Origin: Pseudomonadota bacterium | GTDB taxonomy: Bacteria > Pseudomonadota > Gammaproteobacteria > Burkholderiales > Burkholderiaceae_C | DNA: 52,439 bases | Assembly (NCBI GenBank): GCA_021815805.1 | Contig: JAKAZQ010000022.1 | Coordinates: 1-52,439 of the forward strand | Direction: 5' to 3' | Shown here: one piece after another, positions 42,720-52,439 of the stretch | How positions within the stretch are numbered: position 1 is the stretch's first letter | Layout: each line of letters opens with the position of its first letter | Notes under the pieces: model-generated | Seen by the model: the letters and a program-made list of their open reading frames with translations, nothing else | What the model was told of the DNA's origin: nothing | Databases searched by the model: none | Translations under genes and position numbers: made by a program

Positions 42720-43898
42720 TTACTGCAGCTGCTGCAGCAGCACCTTGAGGATGTTCGCCTGCGCGGTCGCGGCATCGGCGCCGCCGTCGAGCGAATGCAC
42801 GGTGACACGCGCACCCGTTCCCGCCGCCTGCACCAGAATGCTCAGGTGCTGCGGCGTCGGCATGGTCGGCTTGGAGCCGAACAGCTTGCCGAAGAAGCCG
42901 CCGCTTTCACGCTCGGCGCGCAGCGCAGCCTGCGGATCGAGATAGCGCACGTCGAAGCGGCCGGCGCTGCGGTCGCGCTCGGTCACGGTGAAGCCCGCGG
43001 TGTTGAGCGCGAGGCTGACGCGACGCCAGGCGTGCTCGAGGTCGTCGGGCAGCTGCAGCGCCTGGCCGTGATCCACCAGCGTCGCCTGCGGCGCCTGCTG
43101 CGCCTGCTGCTGCGCCGCGGCGAGCTGCGCGCTGGCCTGCTGCTGGCTGGCGCCCAGGCTGACCATCAGCTTGCGCAGGAAGATCTCGTCCAGCGTCGGA
43201 TCCGGGGTGCCGGGCTGCCATGTGGTCTGGATCTTCTGCGGGTCGGTATAGACCTGCACCATGGTCTGGTGGCTGATGAAGATCTGCGTGCCCTTGCCGT
43301 CCGGCGTCCGCTCGAACACCGTGCGATAGCGATCGCGCTCGCCGGTGTCGTACACGCTGTCGAGCACCTTGCCCAGGTACTTGCGTAGAAAGTCCTGCGG
43401 CAGCTTGGCGCGATTCTCCGCCCAGTCGGTCTGCATGACGCCGAGCTGGGGATCGGCCTCGGTGAGGTAGAAGCCGTTCTGCTGCCAGAAGGTCTGCACC
43501 TTGTCCCACAGCGCGCGCGGTGCAACGTCGACCACCAGCCAGCGCTGCGTGCCCGATTGTTCGATGTGCATGCCGGGATAGCGCGGCAGCAGTTCGTCGC
43601 CGCTCGCCTGTTGCTGCTGTTGCTGGTGCTGCACCGAGTTCTGGTAGCTCAGCGCGCTCACCGAACGCCCCTGCGTGGTGCCACCCGGGATCTCGTAGCG
43701 CTGCCGGCTCGACAGCTGCGTCAGATCGGGCGGGATGTCCAGGGTCGGACCAGGCTTGGCGCTCTCGTAGTCGACGGCGTGTCCCTGCACCGCATTGCTG
43801 AACGACGAGCAGCCGCCCAGTGCGACGGTGGCTGCCACGGCCGCGGCGAGGCAGGTTCGACGCGCGTGGGGCAGGTGGCGGGGAAGGTTTCGGCGCAT
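42720..43898 (-). CDS. bamC: Outer-membrane assembly lipoprotein BamC
   Basis: Accessory lipoprotein of the beta-barrel assembly machine. A lipoprotein signal ends in VALGGCSSF, so the mature protein starts at a lipidated cysteine. The unstructured N-terminus contains PGPTLDIPPDLTQL, the BamD-binding type segment, then two helix-grip domains (for example FWQQNGFYLTEADPQLGVMQ). A Q-rich linker separates the domains. The product is 392 residues. It lies 12 bp after dapA, the same dapA-bamC order as in E. coli. Confidence 0.93.
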   Translation of the reverse strand: MRRNLPRHLPHARRTCLAAAVAATVALGGCSSFSNAVQGHAVDYESAKPGPTLDIPPDLTQLSSRQRYEIPGGTTQGRSVSALSYQNSVQHQQQQQQASGDELLPRYPGMHIEQSGTQRWLVVDVAPRALWDKVQTFWQQNGFYLTEADPQLGVMQTDWAENRAKLPQDFLRKYLGKVLDSVYDTGERDRYRTVFERTPDGKGTQIFISHQTMVQVYTDPQKIQTTWQPGTPDPTLDEIFLRKLMVSLGASQQQASAQLAAAQQQAQQAPQATLVDHGQALQLPDDLEHAWRRVSLALNTAGFTVTERDRSAGRFDVRYLDPQAALRAERESGGFFGKLFGSKPTMPTPQHLSILVQAAGTGARVTVHSLDGGADAATAQANILKVLLQQLQ

Positions 43899-43910
43899 AA
43901 CGTGTCAGGC

Positions 43911-44798
43911 TCAGTGGGGAACGGAAATGCCCAGCGCGGCGAGCGCCGCGCGCAGTTCGTCGTGGTGGCTGCTCAGCGGAACCAGAGGCAGCCGGATGCC
44001 GCCCTCGATGCGTCCCATCGCGGCCAGGGCCCACTTCACCGCGGTCGGGTTCGGCTCGCACATGAGCAGGGTGTTCAGATCCATCATGCGCATGTGCATC
44101 TCGGTGGCCTCGCGCGCGCGCCCGTCGACCGCCGCCATGCACATCTCGTGCATCAGGCGCGGCACGACGTTGGCGGTGACGCTGACATTGCCGCGCCCGC
44201 CGACGAGCATCAGCGCCAGCGCGGTGAAATCGTCGCCCGAGTACACGGCGAAATCCGCCGGCGCGCCGCGCAGGATCTGCAGCGCGCGGTCGAGGTTGCC
44301 GGTGGCTTCCTTGATGCCCACGATGTTCGGGATCTGCGCCAGGCGCAGCGCGGTCGGGGCCTGCAGGTCGGCCACCGTGCGCCCCGGCACGTTGTACAGC
44401 ACCATCGGGATGTCGGTGGCTTCGGCGATCGCGCGGAAGTGCCGGTACATGCCCTCCTGCGTGGGCTTGTTGTAGTAGGGCACGACCTGCAGCGTGCAGT
44501 CGGCGCCGACCTCCTGGCAGTAGTGCGAAAGCTCGATCGCCTCGGCGGTGGAGTTGGCGCCGGCACCGGCCATGATGGGCACGCGGCCGCGCGCCTGCTC
44601 GACGGCGACGCGGATGATCTCGTGGTGCTCCTCGACGTTCACCGTGGGCGACTCGCCGGTGGTGCCCACGACCCCGATGCAATCGGTGCCCTCACCGATA
44701 TGCCAGTCGATGAGTCGACGCAGCGCCTCGAAGTCGACGCTGCCGTCCTCGTGCATGGGCGTGACCAGGGCCACGATGCTGCCAGTGATGGTGTTCAT
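43911..44798 (-). CDS. dapA: 4-hydroxy-tetrahydrodipicolinate synthase
   Basis: First committed step of the diaminopimelate/lysine pathway. The 295-residue product starts [20 protein letters not shown]. Signatures are [34 protein letters not shown] with the catalytic tyrosine and [17 protein letters not shown] with the Schiff-base lysine. ATG 44798 is the usual start; a GTG 9 bp upstream is possible. It is second in a methyltransferase-dapA-bamC operon. Confidence 0.97.
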   Translation of the reverse strand: MNTITGSIVALVTPMHEDGSVDFEALRRLIDWHIGEGTDCIGVVGTTGESPTVNVEEHHEIIRVAVEQARGRVPIMAGAGANSTAEAIELSHYCQEVGADCTLQVVPYYNKPTQEGMYRHFRAIAEATDIPMVLYNVPGRTVADLQAPTALRLAQIPNIVGIKEATGNLDRALQILRGAPADFAVYSGDDFTALALMLVGGRGNVSVTANVVPRLMHEMCMAAVDGRAREATEMHMRMMDLNTLLMCEPNPTAVKWALAAMGRIEGGIRLPLVPLSSHHDELRAALAALGISVPH

Positions 44799-44816
44799 GC
44801 CAGCCACTCGGGAAAA

Positions 44817-45410
44817 TTAGAGATTGTACTTGGGCGGGTCGCGATCATCGGCCTGCACGTCGCGGCTGCGCACGGCGCAGATGCGCTGCACGAAGGCACC
44901 GCCCGCATGGCGCTCGAAGCCGTCCTCGTAGGCCACCACGCGCAGTTCCCCGCGCACCGTGTCGAGCAATTCGCCGGTGCGCAGCAGGAAATCGGGGGTC
45001 GACGGTCGGCCGATGGTCTGCTGGCCCAGCGCGAAGGTCTCGTAGAGCAGCACGCCGCCGTCGTCGACCGCCCGCACGATGCTCGGCAGCAACGCGCGCC
45101 ACAGGTATCGCGTGACGATCACGCCGCCGAAACGGCGTGCCGGCAGCGGCCATGGCGCGCCCTCCAGATCGGCCTGCAGCGTGTGGATGCCCGGCACGCC
45201 CTGCAGGCTGGCCAGGGCCTGCGTGTCGCGGTCGAGCCCGAGCACGGGGTGCCCCATCGCGGCCAGCGCGCGCGCGTGGCGCCCGCCGCCGCAGGCGAGG
45301 TCGAGCACCGGCGCGCCGCGCGGAATCAGCGGGGCGAAACGCAAGATCCAGGGCGAGGGCGGGAGCCCCTGCGGGCGGTGCCTGGCGGCGGCGTCGGGGT
45401 TCGTGTGCAT
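44817..45410 (-). CDS. Class I SAM-dependent methyltransferase
   Basis: A 197-residue Rossmann methyltransferase. SAM motif I is [20 protein letters not shown], followed by GLDRDTQALASLQG and YETFALGQQTIGRPSTPDFL, similar to the TehB-like group often placed upstream of dapA in Burkholderiales. Substrate unknown. It ends 18 bp before dapA on the same strand. Confidence 0.87.
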   Translation of the reverse strand: MHTNPDAAARHRPQGLPPSPWILRFAPLIPRGAPVLDLACGGGRHARALAAMGHPVLGLDRDTQALASLQGVPGIHTLQADLEGAPWPLPARRFGGVIVTRYLWRALLPSIVRAVDDGGVLLYETFALGQQTIGRPSTPDFLLRTGELLDTVRGELRVVAYEDGFERHAGGAFVQRICAVRSRDVQADDRDPPKYNL

Positions 45411-45722
45411 GGCGCGGGCATGAAGTGCAGGCTCGATTCAAGCACAGGCCCGGGGGCCGATGCGCGGGCGCGGCCATCCGCCTTCTAGAATGCCGGCGCT
45501 GTCCTTTGCACGTCGCGTCGGGCCTGTCAAGGCCTGGCGCGACCCCGCAAGGACCTGCCCGAATTTTGGGCATGGCCGAGCCGGGCCGCATGAACGCTGG
45601 CTTTGCCGCCCGTCGCGGGGTCGGCTATCCCCAGTCGGTGGGGATAATTTCCATGCACGCGCGCCGCTGCGGTCGGCGTGTCCATGTTGTCCACAATCGT
45701 CGAGCCTTATCCACAATTGCCG
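45411..45722. other. Intergenic region upstream of parE
   Basis: A 312-bp divergent region. It holds TAGAAT at 45485-45490 (a possible -10 for a rightward transcript) and, in the last 100 bp, a palindrome and a series of DnaA-box-like 9-mers described separately. No gene is supported. Confidence 0.6.
45625..45715 (+). promoter_or_regulatory. DnaA-box cluster before parE
   Basis: TTATCCACA, a perfect strong DnaA box, is at 45707-45715. TTGTCCACA (one mismatch) lies exactly 20 bp upstream at 45687-45695. TATCCCCA/TGGGGATA (45626-45646) is a perfect 8-bp inverted repeat with a 5-bp spacer, and its arms extend to CTATCCCCA and, on the other strand, TTATCCCCA, weaker box variants. The last box ends 7 bp before the parE ATG. 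Confidence 0.6.
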
Positions 45723-47696
45723 ATGGCCACCTCCAAGAGCGCCAGCTACAGCGAAGCATCGATCCGGGTTCTCAAGGGCCTGGAGCCCGTCAGGCAGCGA
45801 CCGGGCATGTACACGTCCACGGCGAACCCGCTGCACATCATCCAGGAGGTCATCGACAACAGCGCCGACGAGGCGCTGGCCGGCCACGCCGCGCGCATCG
45901 ACGTGATCGTGCATGCCGACTCCAGCGTGACCGTGCAGGACGACGGGCGCGGCATCCCCGTCGGCATGCACCCGGACGAAGGCGTGCCGGTGGTCGAACT
46001 GGTGTTCACCCAGTTGCATGCGGGCGGCAAGTTCGACAAGCTCGACGCATCGGCGGCGTATCGTTTTTCCGGCGGGCTGCACGGCGTCGGCGTGAGCGTG
46101 ACCAACGCGCTGAGCAGCCGCCTCGAGGTCGAGGTGCATCGCGACGGCCAGGCCAGTACCCTGGTGTTCCTCGACGGCGCGCCGCAGCAGGGCTTGCAGA
46201 CGCGTGCGCTGGCGCGCGGCGAGGCGCGCAACGGCACGCGGGTGCGCGCCTGGCCCGACGCGCGCTATTTCGATTCCGCGCAGTTGCCGCTGGCCGAGCT
46301 CATGCACCTGTTGCGCAGCAAGGCCGTGCTGCTGCCCGGTCTGAGCGTGCGCCTGCATGTGGAAAAAAGCGGCGAGACCCACGAATGGCGCTACGACGAC
46401 GGCCTGCGCGGCTATCTGCGGCAGGCTCTGGGCGACACCCCGGTGCTGCTCGAATTCGAGGGGCAGGGCGCGGCCGAGTCACAGACCGAGGGCTTCGCTG
46501 CCGGCGAGGGCGCGCAGTGGTGCGTGGCCTTCAGCGCCGAGGGCAGCGTGCTGCGCGAGTCGTACGTGAACCTGATTCCCACGCCCGCCGGAGGCACCCA
46601 CGAGGCGGGCCTGCGCGAGGGCCTGTTCCAGGCCGTCAAGGGTTTCATCGAGTTGCACGCGCTGGCGCCCAAGGGCCTGCGTCTGCTGCCCGAGGACGTG
46701 TTCTCCCGCGCTTCGTGCGTGCTGTCGGCGAAGGTGCTGGATCCGCAGTTCCAGGGCCAGATGAAGGAGCGCCTGAACAGCCGCGACGCGGTGCGCCTGG
46801 TGTCCGGCTTCGTGCGCCCGGCGCTCGAGCTCTGGCTGAGCCAGCATGTGGAGCAGGCGCGGGCGCTCGCCGAACTGGTCATCACGCAGGCGCAGACACG
46901 TCAGCGCGCGGCGCAGCGCGTGGAACGCCGCAAGGGCTCGGGCATGGCGGTGCTGCCCGGCAAGCTGACCGACTGCGAGAGCCGCGACGTGTCGCGCAAC
47001 GAGCTGTTCCTGGTGGAGGGCGATTCAGCGGGTGGTTCGGCGAAGATGGGGCGCGACAAGGAGTTCCAGGCCGTGCTTCCGCTGCGCGGCAAGGTGCTCA
47101 ATTCCTGGGAGGTGGATCGCGAGCGGCTGTTCGCCAATCAGGAGATCCACGATATCGCGGTGGCGATCGGGCTCGACCCGCACGGGGCCGCCGATGCGGT
47201 CGACCTGTCGGGCCTGCGCTACGGCAGGATCTGCATTCTCAGCGATGCCGATGTCGACGGCTCGCACATCCAGGTGCTGCTGCTCACGCTGTTCCTGCGC
47301 CATTTTCCGCAACTCGTGCAACGCGGCCATGTGTACGTGGCGCGCCCGCCGCTGTATCGCGTGGACGCGCCGGCGCGCGGCAAGAAGCCGGCGGCCAAGC
47401 TGTACGCGCTGGATGACGGGGAGTTGCAGGCGATCTGCGATCGCCTGCGCAAGGACGGGGTGCGCGATGGCGCATGGAGCGTTTCGCGCTTCAAGGGCCT
47501 GGGCGAAATGAGCGCGGAGCAGTTGTGGGAGACCACCCTCAACCCCGACACGCGTCGCCTGCTGCAGGTCGGCTTCGGCGCCTTCGGCAGCGAGGCCACG
47601 GCCGAGCTGTTCACGCGCCTCATGGGCAAGGGCGAGGCGCAGGCGCGGCGCGAGCTGCTGGAGGCCTTCGGCGATCGCGTCGAGGTCGACGTCTGA
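45723..47696 (+). CDS. parE: DNA topoisomerase IV subunit B
   Basis: ATPase subunit of the chromosome decatenase. The product is 657 residues starting [20 protein letters not shown]. The GHKL ATPase motifs are [26 protein letters not shown] and [16 protein letters not shown]; the TOPRIM domain has [17 protein letters not shown] and [12 protein letters not shown]. Compact length without the GyrB insertion and the neighbouring parC identify ParE. ATG 45723 is chosen; ATG 45684 and GTG 45678 would place DnaA boxes inside the coding region. There is no Shine-Dalgarno. Confidence 0.96.
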   Translation: MATSKSASYSEASIRVLKGLEPVRQRPGMYTSTANPLHIIQEVIDNSADEALAGHAARIDVIVHADSSVTVQDDGRGIPVGMHPDEGVPVVELVFTQLHAGGKFDKLDASAAYRFSGGLHGVGVSVTNALSSRLEVEVHRDGQASTLVFLDGAPQQGLQTRALARGEARNGTRVRAWPDARYFDSAQLPLAELMHLLRSKAVLLPGLSVRLHVEKSGETHEWRYDDGLRGYLRQALGDTPVLLEFEGQGAAESQTEGFAAGEGAQWCVAFSAEGSVLRESYVNLIPTPAGGTHEAGLREGLFQAVKGFIELHALAPKGLRLLPEDVFSRASCVLSAKVLDPQFQGQMKERLNSRDAVRLVSGFVRPALELWLSQHVEQARALAELVITQAQTRQRAAQRVERRKGSGMAVLPGKLTDCESRDVSRNELFLVEGDSAGGSAKMGRDKEFQAVLPLRGKVLNSWEVDRERLFANQEIHDIAVAIGLDPHGAADAVDLSGLRYGRICILSDADVDGSHIQVLLLTLFLRHFPQLVQRGHVYVARPPLYRVDAPARGKKPAAKLYALDDGELQAICDRLRKDGVRDGAWSVSRFKGLGEMSAEQLWETTLNPDTRRLLQVGFGAFGSEATAELFTRLMGKGEAQARRELLEAFGDRVEVDV

Positions 47697-47754
47697 TGGC
47701 CCGGCCGGCCGCCCCCCTTCTTCTCGCGCTGCGGCGCATGCCGAGGTTCTCCCG

Positions 47755-50124
47755 ATGACAGCAACTCCCCCGGATGCGCCCGGCGCGCAGCCGTCCGCCG
47801 ACACCCCCGACCTGTTCGCCGCCGCCGCGGTCGACGACGGCGACGCGCTGGCGCTGGCCGACTACGCGCGCCAGGCCTATCTCGACTACGCCATCTCGGT
47901 GGTCAAGGGACGCGCGCTGCCCGATGTGTGCGACGGGCTCAAGCCGGTGCAGCGGCGCATTCTCTACGCCATGCAGCGCATGGGCCTGGGCGCCGGCGCG
48001 CGCCCCGTGAAGTCGGCGCGCGTGGTCGGCGACGTGCTGGGCAAGTTCCATCCGCACGGCGATCAGGCGGCGTACGACGCGCTGGTGCGCCTGGCGCAGG
48101 ATTTCGCGCAGCGCTATCCGCTGATCGACGGCCAGGGCAACTTCGGCTCGCGCGACGGCGACGGGGCCGCCGCCATGCGCTACACCGAGGCCCGCCTGAC
48201 CCCGATCGCGCGCCTGCTGCTCGAGGAGATCGACCAGGGCACGGTGGATTTCCAGCCCAATTACGACGGTTCCACGGAGGAGCCGCGGCTGCTGCCGGCG
48301 CGCCTGCCGATGCTGCTGCTGAACGGCGCCAGCGGCATCGCGGTGGGCATGGCTACCGAGATTCCGTCGCACAACCTGCAGGAGGTCGCCGCGGCCTGCG
48401 TGGCGGTGCTGAAAAAGCCGTCGATCACCCTGGATGAACTGCTGGAGATCATGCCGGGCCCGGATTTCGCCACCGCGGCGCAGGTGATCAGCAGCCCCGC
48501 CGAGATCCGCGCCGCGTATGCCGGCGGGCGTGGCAGCCTGAAGGTGCGCGCGCGCTGGACCATCGAGGAACTGGCGCGCGGCCAATGGCAGCTCGTGTTC
48601 AGCGAACTGCCGCCGGGCAGCTCGGCGCAGCGCGTGCTGCAGGAGATCGACGAACTCACCGACCCGAAGCCCAAGGCGGGCAGGAAGTCGCTGAGCGCCG
48701 AGCAGCAGCAATTGCGCCAGACCGTGCTGGCGGTGCTGGACGGCGTGCGCGACGAGTCCGGGCGCGAGCAGGCGGTGCGCCTGGTGTTCGAGCCGAAGAG
48801 CTCGCGCGTCGCGGTGCAGGAGCTGGTCTCGGTGCTGCTGTCGACCACCAGCCTCGAGCTCAGCGTGCCGCTGAACCTCGTGATGATCGGCGCCGACGGC
48901 AAGCCGCGCCAGAAGGGCCTGGTCGAGATCCTCGGCGAGTGGACCTCCTTCCGCCTGCATACGGTGCGCCGGCGCAGCGCGCACCGACTGCAGCAGGTGC
49001 TCGACCGGCTGCACATCCTCGAGGGGCGCCGCGCCGTGCTCCTGAACATCGACGAGGTCATTCGCATCATTCGCGAAAGCGACGAACCGAAGCCGGCGTT
49101 GATGCAGCACTTCGCGCTGAGCGAGCGCCAGGCCGAGGACATCCTCGAGATCCGCCTGCGCCAGCTGGCGCGCCTGGAGGCGCTGCGCATCGAACAGGAG
49201 ATCCAGCGCCTGCAGGATGAGCGCAAGGAGCTGCAGACCCTGATCGACGACGACAAGGCGCTGCGCCGGCGGGTGATCAAGGAGATCGAGTCCGATGCGC
49301 GCCAGCACGGCGACGCGCGACGCACCCTGCTGCAGGCGCAGACCCGCGCGGCGCTGGAACTGCGCGTGCCCGACGAGCCGGTCAGCGTGGTGGTCTCGCG
49401 CATGGGCTGGCTGCGCGCGCTCAAGGGCCACGGCCTCGATGCCGCGAGCCTCGGCTTCAAGCCCGGCGACGCGCTGCTCGACGTGTTCGCGTGCCGCAGC
49501 ACCGACACCTTGTGGGTGCTCGGCAGCGACGGCCGCGCGTACAGCCTGGCGGTGTCGCAGCTGCCCGGCGGGCGCGGCGACGGCCTGCCGGTGACGCGCT
49601 TCATCGATCCGCCGGCAGGCACGACGCCGGCGCATTACTGGTGCGGCGCGCCGGACACGCCGCTGCTGCTGGCCAGCTCCGGTGGCTACGGCTTCATCGC
49701 GCCGGCCGAAAGCCTCGGCAGCCGCCAGCGCGCCGGCAAGACCTTCGTCACGCTCGAGCCGGGCGAGAGCCTGATCGGCATGCAGGCGCTGCGTCGCACG
49801 GCCGACGACGGGGCCGTGGCGCGGGCGAATCGGCTGGCCGTGCTCGACGCCGATGGCCACCTGCTGCTGTTCGCGCCGGACGAGCTGCGCGAACTGCCGC
49901 GCGGCGGCCGCGGTGTGCAGCTCATGGCGCTGCCGCCGGGGGGCGCGCTGCGCGCGGCGCTGGCGCTGTTCGACGCCGACGGCGTCGAGCTCACCGGCGC
50001 CGGGCGCGGCGGCAAGCTGCGCACTCAGGCGCTGTCGGCGCGCGCGCTGCAGGACTTCACGGGGCGCCGCGCGCGCCGCGGCAAGCCGGTTGGCTTCAAG
50101 CCCGAGACGCTGCGCCGGGCCTGA
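47755..50124 (+). CDS. parC: DNA topoisomerase IV subunit A
   Basis: Cleavage subunit of topoisomerase IV. The 789-residue product has [20 protein letters not shown], the quinolone-region [19 protein letters not shown], and the catalytic tyrosine Y143 in [14 protein letters not shown]-terminal beta-pinwheel with repeats such as [14 protein letters not shown] and [14 protein letters not shown] follows, of ParC rather than GyrA type. It lies 58 bp after parE. The stop is 6 bp from the convergent ridA stop. Confidence 0.97.
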   Translation: MTATPPDAPGAQPSADTPDLFAAAAVDDGDALALADYARQAYLDYAISVVKGRALPDVCDGLKPVQRRILYAMQRMGLGAGARPVKSARVVGDVLGKFHPHGDQAAYDALVRLAQDFAQRYPLIDGQGNFGSRDGDGAAAMRYTEARLTPIARLLLEEIDQGTVDFQPNYDGSTEEPRLLPARLPMLLLNGASGIAVGMATEIPSHNLQEVAAACVAVLKKPSITLDELLEIMPGPDFATAAQVISSPAEIRAAYAGGRGSLKVRARWTIEELARGQWQLVFSELPPGSSAQRVLQEIDELTDPKPKAGRKSLSAEQQQLRQTVLAVLDGVRDESGREQAVRLVFEPKSSRVAVQELVSVLLSTTSLELSVPLNLVMIGADGKPRQKGLVEILGEWTSFRLHTVRRRSAHRLQQVLDRLHILEGRRAVLLNIDEVIRIIRESDEPKPALMQHFALSERQAEDILEIRLRQLARLEALRIEQEIQRLQDERKELQTLIDDDKALRRRVIKEIESDARQHGDARRTLLQAQTRAALELRVPDEPVSVVVSRMGWLRALKGHGLDAASLGFKPGDALLDVFACRSTDTLWVLGSDGRAYSLAVSQLPGGRGDGLPVTRFIDPPAGTTPAHYWCGAPDTPLLLASSGGYGFIAPAESLGSRQRAGKTFVTLEPGESLIGMQALRRTADDGAVARANRLAVLDADGHLLLFAPDELRELPRGGRGVQLMALPPGGALRAALALFDADGVELTGAGRGGKLRTQALSARALQDFTGRRARRGKPVGFKPETLRRA

Positions 50125-50130
50125 CGCGCT

Positions 50131-50589
50131 TCAGTCCTGGAGCTGGGCGATCAGCTCGATCTCCACCGCCGCGCCCAGCGGCAGCTGGGCCACGCCGAAG
50201 GCGCTGCGCGCATGTTGCCCGGCCGGGCCGAACACTTCGCCGAACAGTTCGGAGGCGCCGTTGATCACGAGGTGCTGCTCGGTGTAGGCGGGGGTCGAGT
50301 TGACCAGGCCGAGCAGCTTGACGATGCGCCGCACGCGGCGCAGATCGCCGCAGGCGGCATGCAGCGTGCCCATCAGATCGATGGCCACGGCGCGCGCCGC
50401 CGCGCGCCCCTGCTCGGTGCTCAGGTCGCGTCCGAGCTGGCCGGCGAGCACCTGGCCGTCGCGCTTGCTGATGTGTCCGGACAGGAACAGCAGGTCGCCG
50501 CTTTGCACGAAGGGCAGGTAGGCGGCCGCCGGCACGGCGGCCTCGGGCAGCGTGATGCCCAGGCTTTGCAGGGTGTTGTAGATGCTCAT
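50131..50589 (-). CDS. RidA/YjgF-family protein
   Basis: A 152-residue member of the Rid superfamily (COG0251-like longer form). [60 protein letters not shown] and [19 protein letters not shown] are recognisable, the last matching the RidA C-terminal signature. RidA hydrolyses reactive enamines and imines from PLP enzymes; this longer subgroup is less studied. It starts 49 bp from an 11-bp tandem repeat array. Confidence 0.9.
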   Translation of the reverse strand: MSIYNTLQSLGITLPEAAVPAAAYLPFVQSGDLLFLSGHISKRDGQVLAGQLGRDLSTEQGRAAARAVAIDLMGTLHAACGDLRRVRRIVKLLGLVNSTPAYTEQHLVINGASELFGEVFGPAGQHARSAFGVAQLPLGAAVEIELIAQLQD

Positions 50590-51067
50590 GATGTTGACCA
50601 GGGGGAGGGTGGCGGGAAGGCGGCGCGCGTGGCGCGCATGTCGGCCGCATGTCGGCCGCATGTCGGCCGCATGTCGGCCGGGTGTCGGGCGGATGTCGGC
50701 CGCCGTCCGCGCCGCGGCCCATGCAGCATATCCAAAGCCCGGCGCCGGAGATGCCGGCGCGCCGTCGGCACCCGACCGGCGCGGGGCTTCGCCCGACCAC
50801 CCCGGCGTGCGTCCCGGGCGGCGGGGCGGGCGCCGTGATAGACTGAAGGCCTGTCGGCGCGCTTACAGTTTGCAGCGCCGGCTGTCGAATCCGACGCCTG
50901 CCGGCAGCACGCCGGCTCCTGTCCACGACACAAACTGGCGTTTCGCTCCGCACATTGCGGAACCGGCGCGGCGGCCTGCGGGTCGAGCGCACCGGACGGT
51001 CGAAACGGTCGTCGTGGTTCCCGCAAGCCGCTCGATGAGGCGCGGCGCGCGGGTTTCGAAAGACTCC
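50590..51067. other. Intergenic region between ridA and the helicase gene
   Basis: This 478-bp divergent region holds the 11-bp repeat array at 50638-50703, an extended -10 type promoter TGATAGACT (50836-50844) and then about 217 nt of likely 5' leader for the helicase mRNA. In the leader CAGTTTG (50866-50872) can pair with CAAACTG (50931-50937), enclosing further GC stems such as GCCGGC repeats. No gene is supported. Confidence 0.6.
50638..50703. repeat. 11-bp tandem repeat array, six units
   Basis: Units of ATGTCGGCCGC run head to tail with an exact 11-bp period: four starts at 50638, 50649, 50660 and 50671, then two diverged or end units at 50682 and 50693. The first three are identical. 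The period is close to one DNA turn, so any protein binding a unit would sit on one face of the helix. Confidence 0.9.
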
Positions 51068-52439
51068 ATGACTTTTGCATCCCTCGGGCTCAGCGAGCCC
51101 ATCCTGCGCGCCGTGGGCGAGCAGGGCTATGCCACGCCCACGCCGATCCAGGCGCAGGCCATCCCCGCCGTGCTCGCCGGGGGCGACCTGCTGGCTGCCG
51201 CGCAGACCGGCACCGGCAAGACCGCGGCGTTCACGCTGCCGCTGCTGCATCGCCTGAGCCAGGCGCAGCCCGCGCGCAATGCGCGCGGCCAGGTCATCCC
51301 GCGCCTGCTCGTGCTCGTGCCGACGCGCGAACTGGCGGCGCAGGTCGCCGAAAACGTGCGCGACTACGGCAAACACCTGGCGCTGCGCTGCATGGTCATG
51401 TACGGCGGCGTGGGCATGCAGCCCCAGATCGACGCATTGCGCCGCGGCGTCGACATCGTCGTGGCCACGCCCGGGCGCATGCTCGACCACCACGGCCAGC
51501 GCACCCTCGACCTGTCGGGGGTCGACACCCTGGTGCTGGACGAGGCCGATCGCATGCTCGACATGGGCTTCATCCACGACATCCGCAAGGTGCTCGCGTT
51601 GCTGCCGCCGAAGCGCCAGAACCTGCTGTTCTCGGCCACCTTCTCGGACGAGATCAAGGCCCTGGCCAACAACCTGCTCGACCGCCCGAAGGTGATCGAG
51701 GTGGCGCGGCGCAACACCGCCGCGACGACCGTGGTGCAGACGGTGCATCCGGTCGGCCGCGACCGCAAGCGCGAGCTGCTCACGCACCTGGTGCGCGAGC
51801 ACAACTGGTGGCAGGTGCTGGTGTTCATGCGCACCAAGCACGGCGCCAACCGGCTGGCCGAGCAATTGCGCACCGACGGCATCGGCGCCGACGCCATCCA
51901 CGGCAACAAGAGCCAGGGCGCGCGCACGCGCGCGCTGGCGGACTTCAAGAGCGGCAAGCTGCAGGTGCTGGTGGCCACCGACATCGCCGCGCGCGGCATC
52001 GACATCGACCAGCTTCCGCTGGTGGTGAATTTCGAATTGCCCAACGTCCCCGAGGATTACGTGCACCGCATCGGCCGTACCGGGCGTGCCGGCGCGGAAG
52101 GCCACGCGATCTCGCTGGTCTGCGTCGATGAACTGCGTTTCCTGCGCGACATCGAGACCCTCATCGGACGCTCCATCGAGCGCAGCCTGGTGGCGGGCTT
52201 CGAGCCGGATCCGCACGAGCGGGCGCAGCCCATCCGTGTCGGTCGCACGGTGATCGGCGGCGGCAAGGCTTCCGGCTCGCGCCGCGGCGACGCCCCGCGC
52301 GGCAGCGGCGGCCACGCGCGCACCGAGGCCCGGCCGCAGGGCCAGCCGCGGCGCGATGGCCAGCCGCGGCGCGACAACAACGCGCCGCGCCGTGACGGCC
52401 AGGCGCGTCGCGACGGCGCGCGCCCGGCGGCCCGCACCG
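51068..52439 (+). CDS. rhlE: DEAD-box RNA helicase, RhlE type (3' end off the window)
   Basis: ATP-dependent RNA helicase. All core motifs are present in order: [19 protein letters not shown] (Q motif), [16 protein letters not shown] (I), [18 protein letters not shown] (Ia), [16 protein letters not shown] (II), [12 protein letters not shown] (III), [19 protein letters not shown] (V) and [16 protein letters not shown] (VI). After about residue 385 comes an arginine/glycine/glutamine tail with GQPRRDG-type repeats, cut by the window end. The tail and motif style fit RhlE better than DbpA or SrmB. A long leader suggests regulated expression. Confidence 0.93.
   Translation, partial: MTFASLGLSEPILRAVGEQGYATPTPIQAQAIPAVLAGGDLLAAAQTGTGKTAAFTLPLLHRLSQAQPARNARGQVIPRLLVLVPTRELAAQVAENVRDYGKHLALRCMVMYGGVGMQPQIDALRRGVDIVVATPGRMLDHHGQRTLDLSGVDTLVLDEADRMLDMGFIHDIRKVLALLPPKRQNLLFSATFSDEIKALANNLLDRPKVIEVARRNTAATTVVQTVHPVGRDRKRELLTHLVREHNWWQVLVFMRTKHGANRLAEQLRTDGIGADAIHGNKSQGARTRALADFKSGKLQVLVATDIAARGIDIDQLPLVVNFELPNVPEDYVHRIGRTGRAGAEGHAISLVCVDELRFLRDIETLIGRSIERSLVAGFEPDPHERAQPIRVGRTVIGGGKASGSRRGDAPRGSGGHARTEARPQGQPRRDGQPRRDNNAPRRDGQARRDGARPAART

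Noticed and set aside
45625..45715. Replication origin at the DnaA-box cluster
   Set aside because: dnaA, dnaN and gyrB are absent, the cluster is small, and there is no A+T-rich unwinding stretch; a regulatory role at parE fits better.
50638..50703. CRISPR array
   Set aside because: Units are 11 bp with no spacers; it is a simple tandem repeat and no cas gene is present.

Overview
The window looks like a chromosomal stretch of a high-G+C beta-proteobacterium, most likely Burkholderiales. The lineage call rests on gene content: a ribBA whose GTP cyclohydrolase half has lost its zinc cysteines, a nadE-glnB pair, an orphan rnfB next to nth, an intracellular PHB depolymerase of the PhaZ1 type, the sigma factor/DUF3619/DUF3106 trio, and zapA followed by 6S RNA. 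The genus cannot be settled from the sequence alone. Nothing here looks like a prophage, insertion sequence, CRISPR array or genomic island; it is mostly housekeeping DNA with small oddities. No tRNA or rRNA gene was seen.

Layout. 1-5.4 kb (minus): exbB-exbD-lpxK-ycaR-kdsB-adk-dnaG, tightly packed for the first five genes; dnaG runs off the left edge. 5.4-8.7 kb: xseA and sodB (plus), a DUF192 protein and a small secreted His/Lys/Met-rich peptide (minus). 8.8-14.0 kb (plus): icd, clpS, clpA, lgt, with dense hairpins after icd and a palindromic tandem repeat after clpA. 14.0-16.4 kb (minus): zapB-like, zapA, 6S RNA, a TauE/SafE permease and an orphan PIN-domain protein overlapping the lgt tail. 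16.4-19.2 kb: a BtuCD-type importer on plus meeting its BtuF-like binding protein on minus. 19.1-23.3 kb (minus): nth, rnfB, phaZ and an aspartate/aromatic aminotransferase. 23.7-29.7 kb: uvrB, a low-molecular-weight phosphatase, a COG3146 acyltransferase (minus), nadE and a P-II gene.

29.7-34.8 kb (minus) is the most interesting region. A sigma factor, a single-pass membrane protein (DUF3619) and a secreted helical-repeat protein (DUF3106) overlap end to end. They are followed by a COG2908 phosphoesterase (PlcP-like), a GT4 glycosyltransferase (Agt-like), a diacylglycerol kinase and a LOG-family protein. The first three look like an uncharacterised envelope-stress unit; the next three look like a diacylglycerol/glycolipid remodelling unit with a Pho-box-like element in front.

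34.8-45.4 kb: a monooxygenase-fold protein, ribBA-ribH-nusB facing nrdR-ribD, purN-rsmB, a fatty-acid desaturase, and bamC-dapA with a methyltransferase. 45.7-52.4 kb: parE and parC (topoisomerase IV) behind a cluster of DnaA-box-like sites, then ridA (minus) and an RhlE-type helicase leaving the right edge. Coordinates were counted by hand from the sequence; family names come from motif recognition, not database searches.
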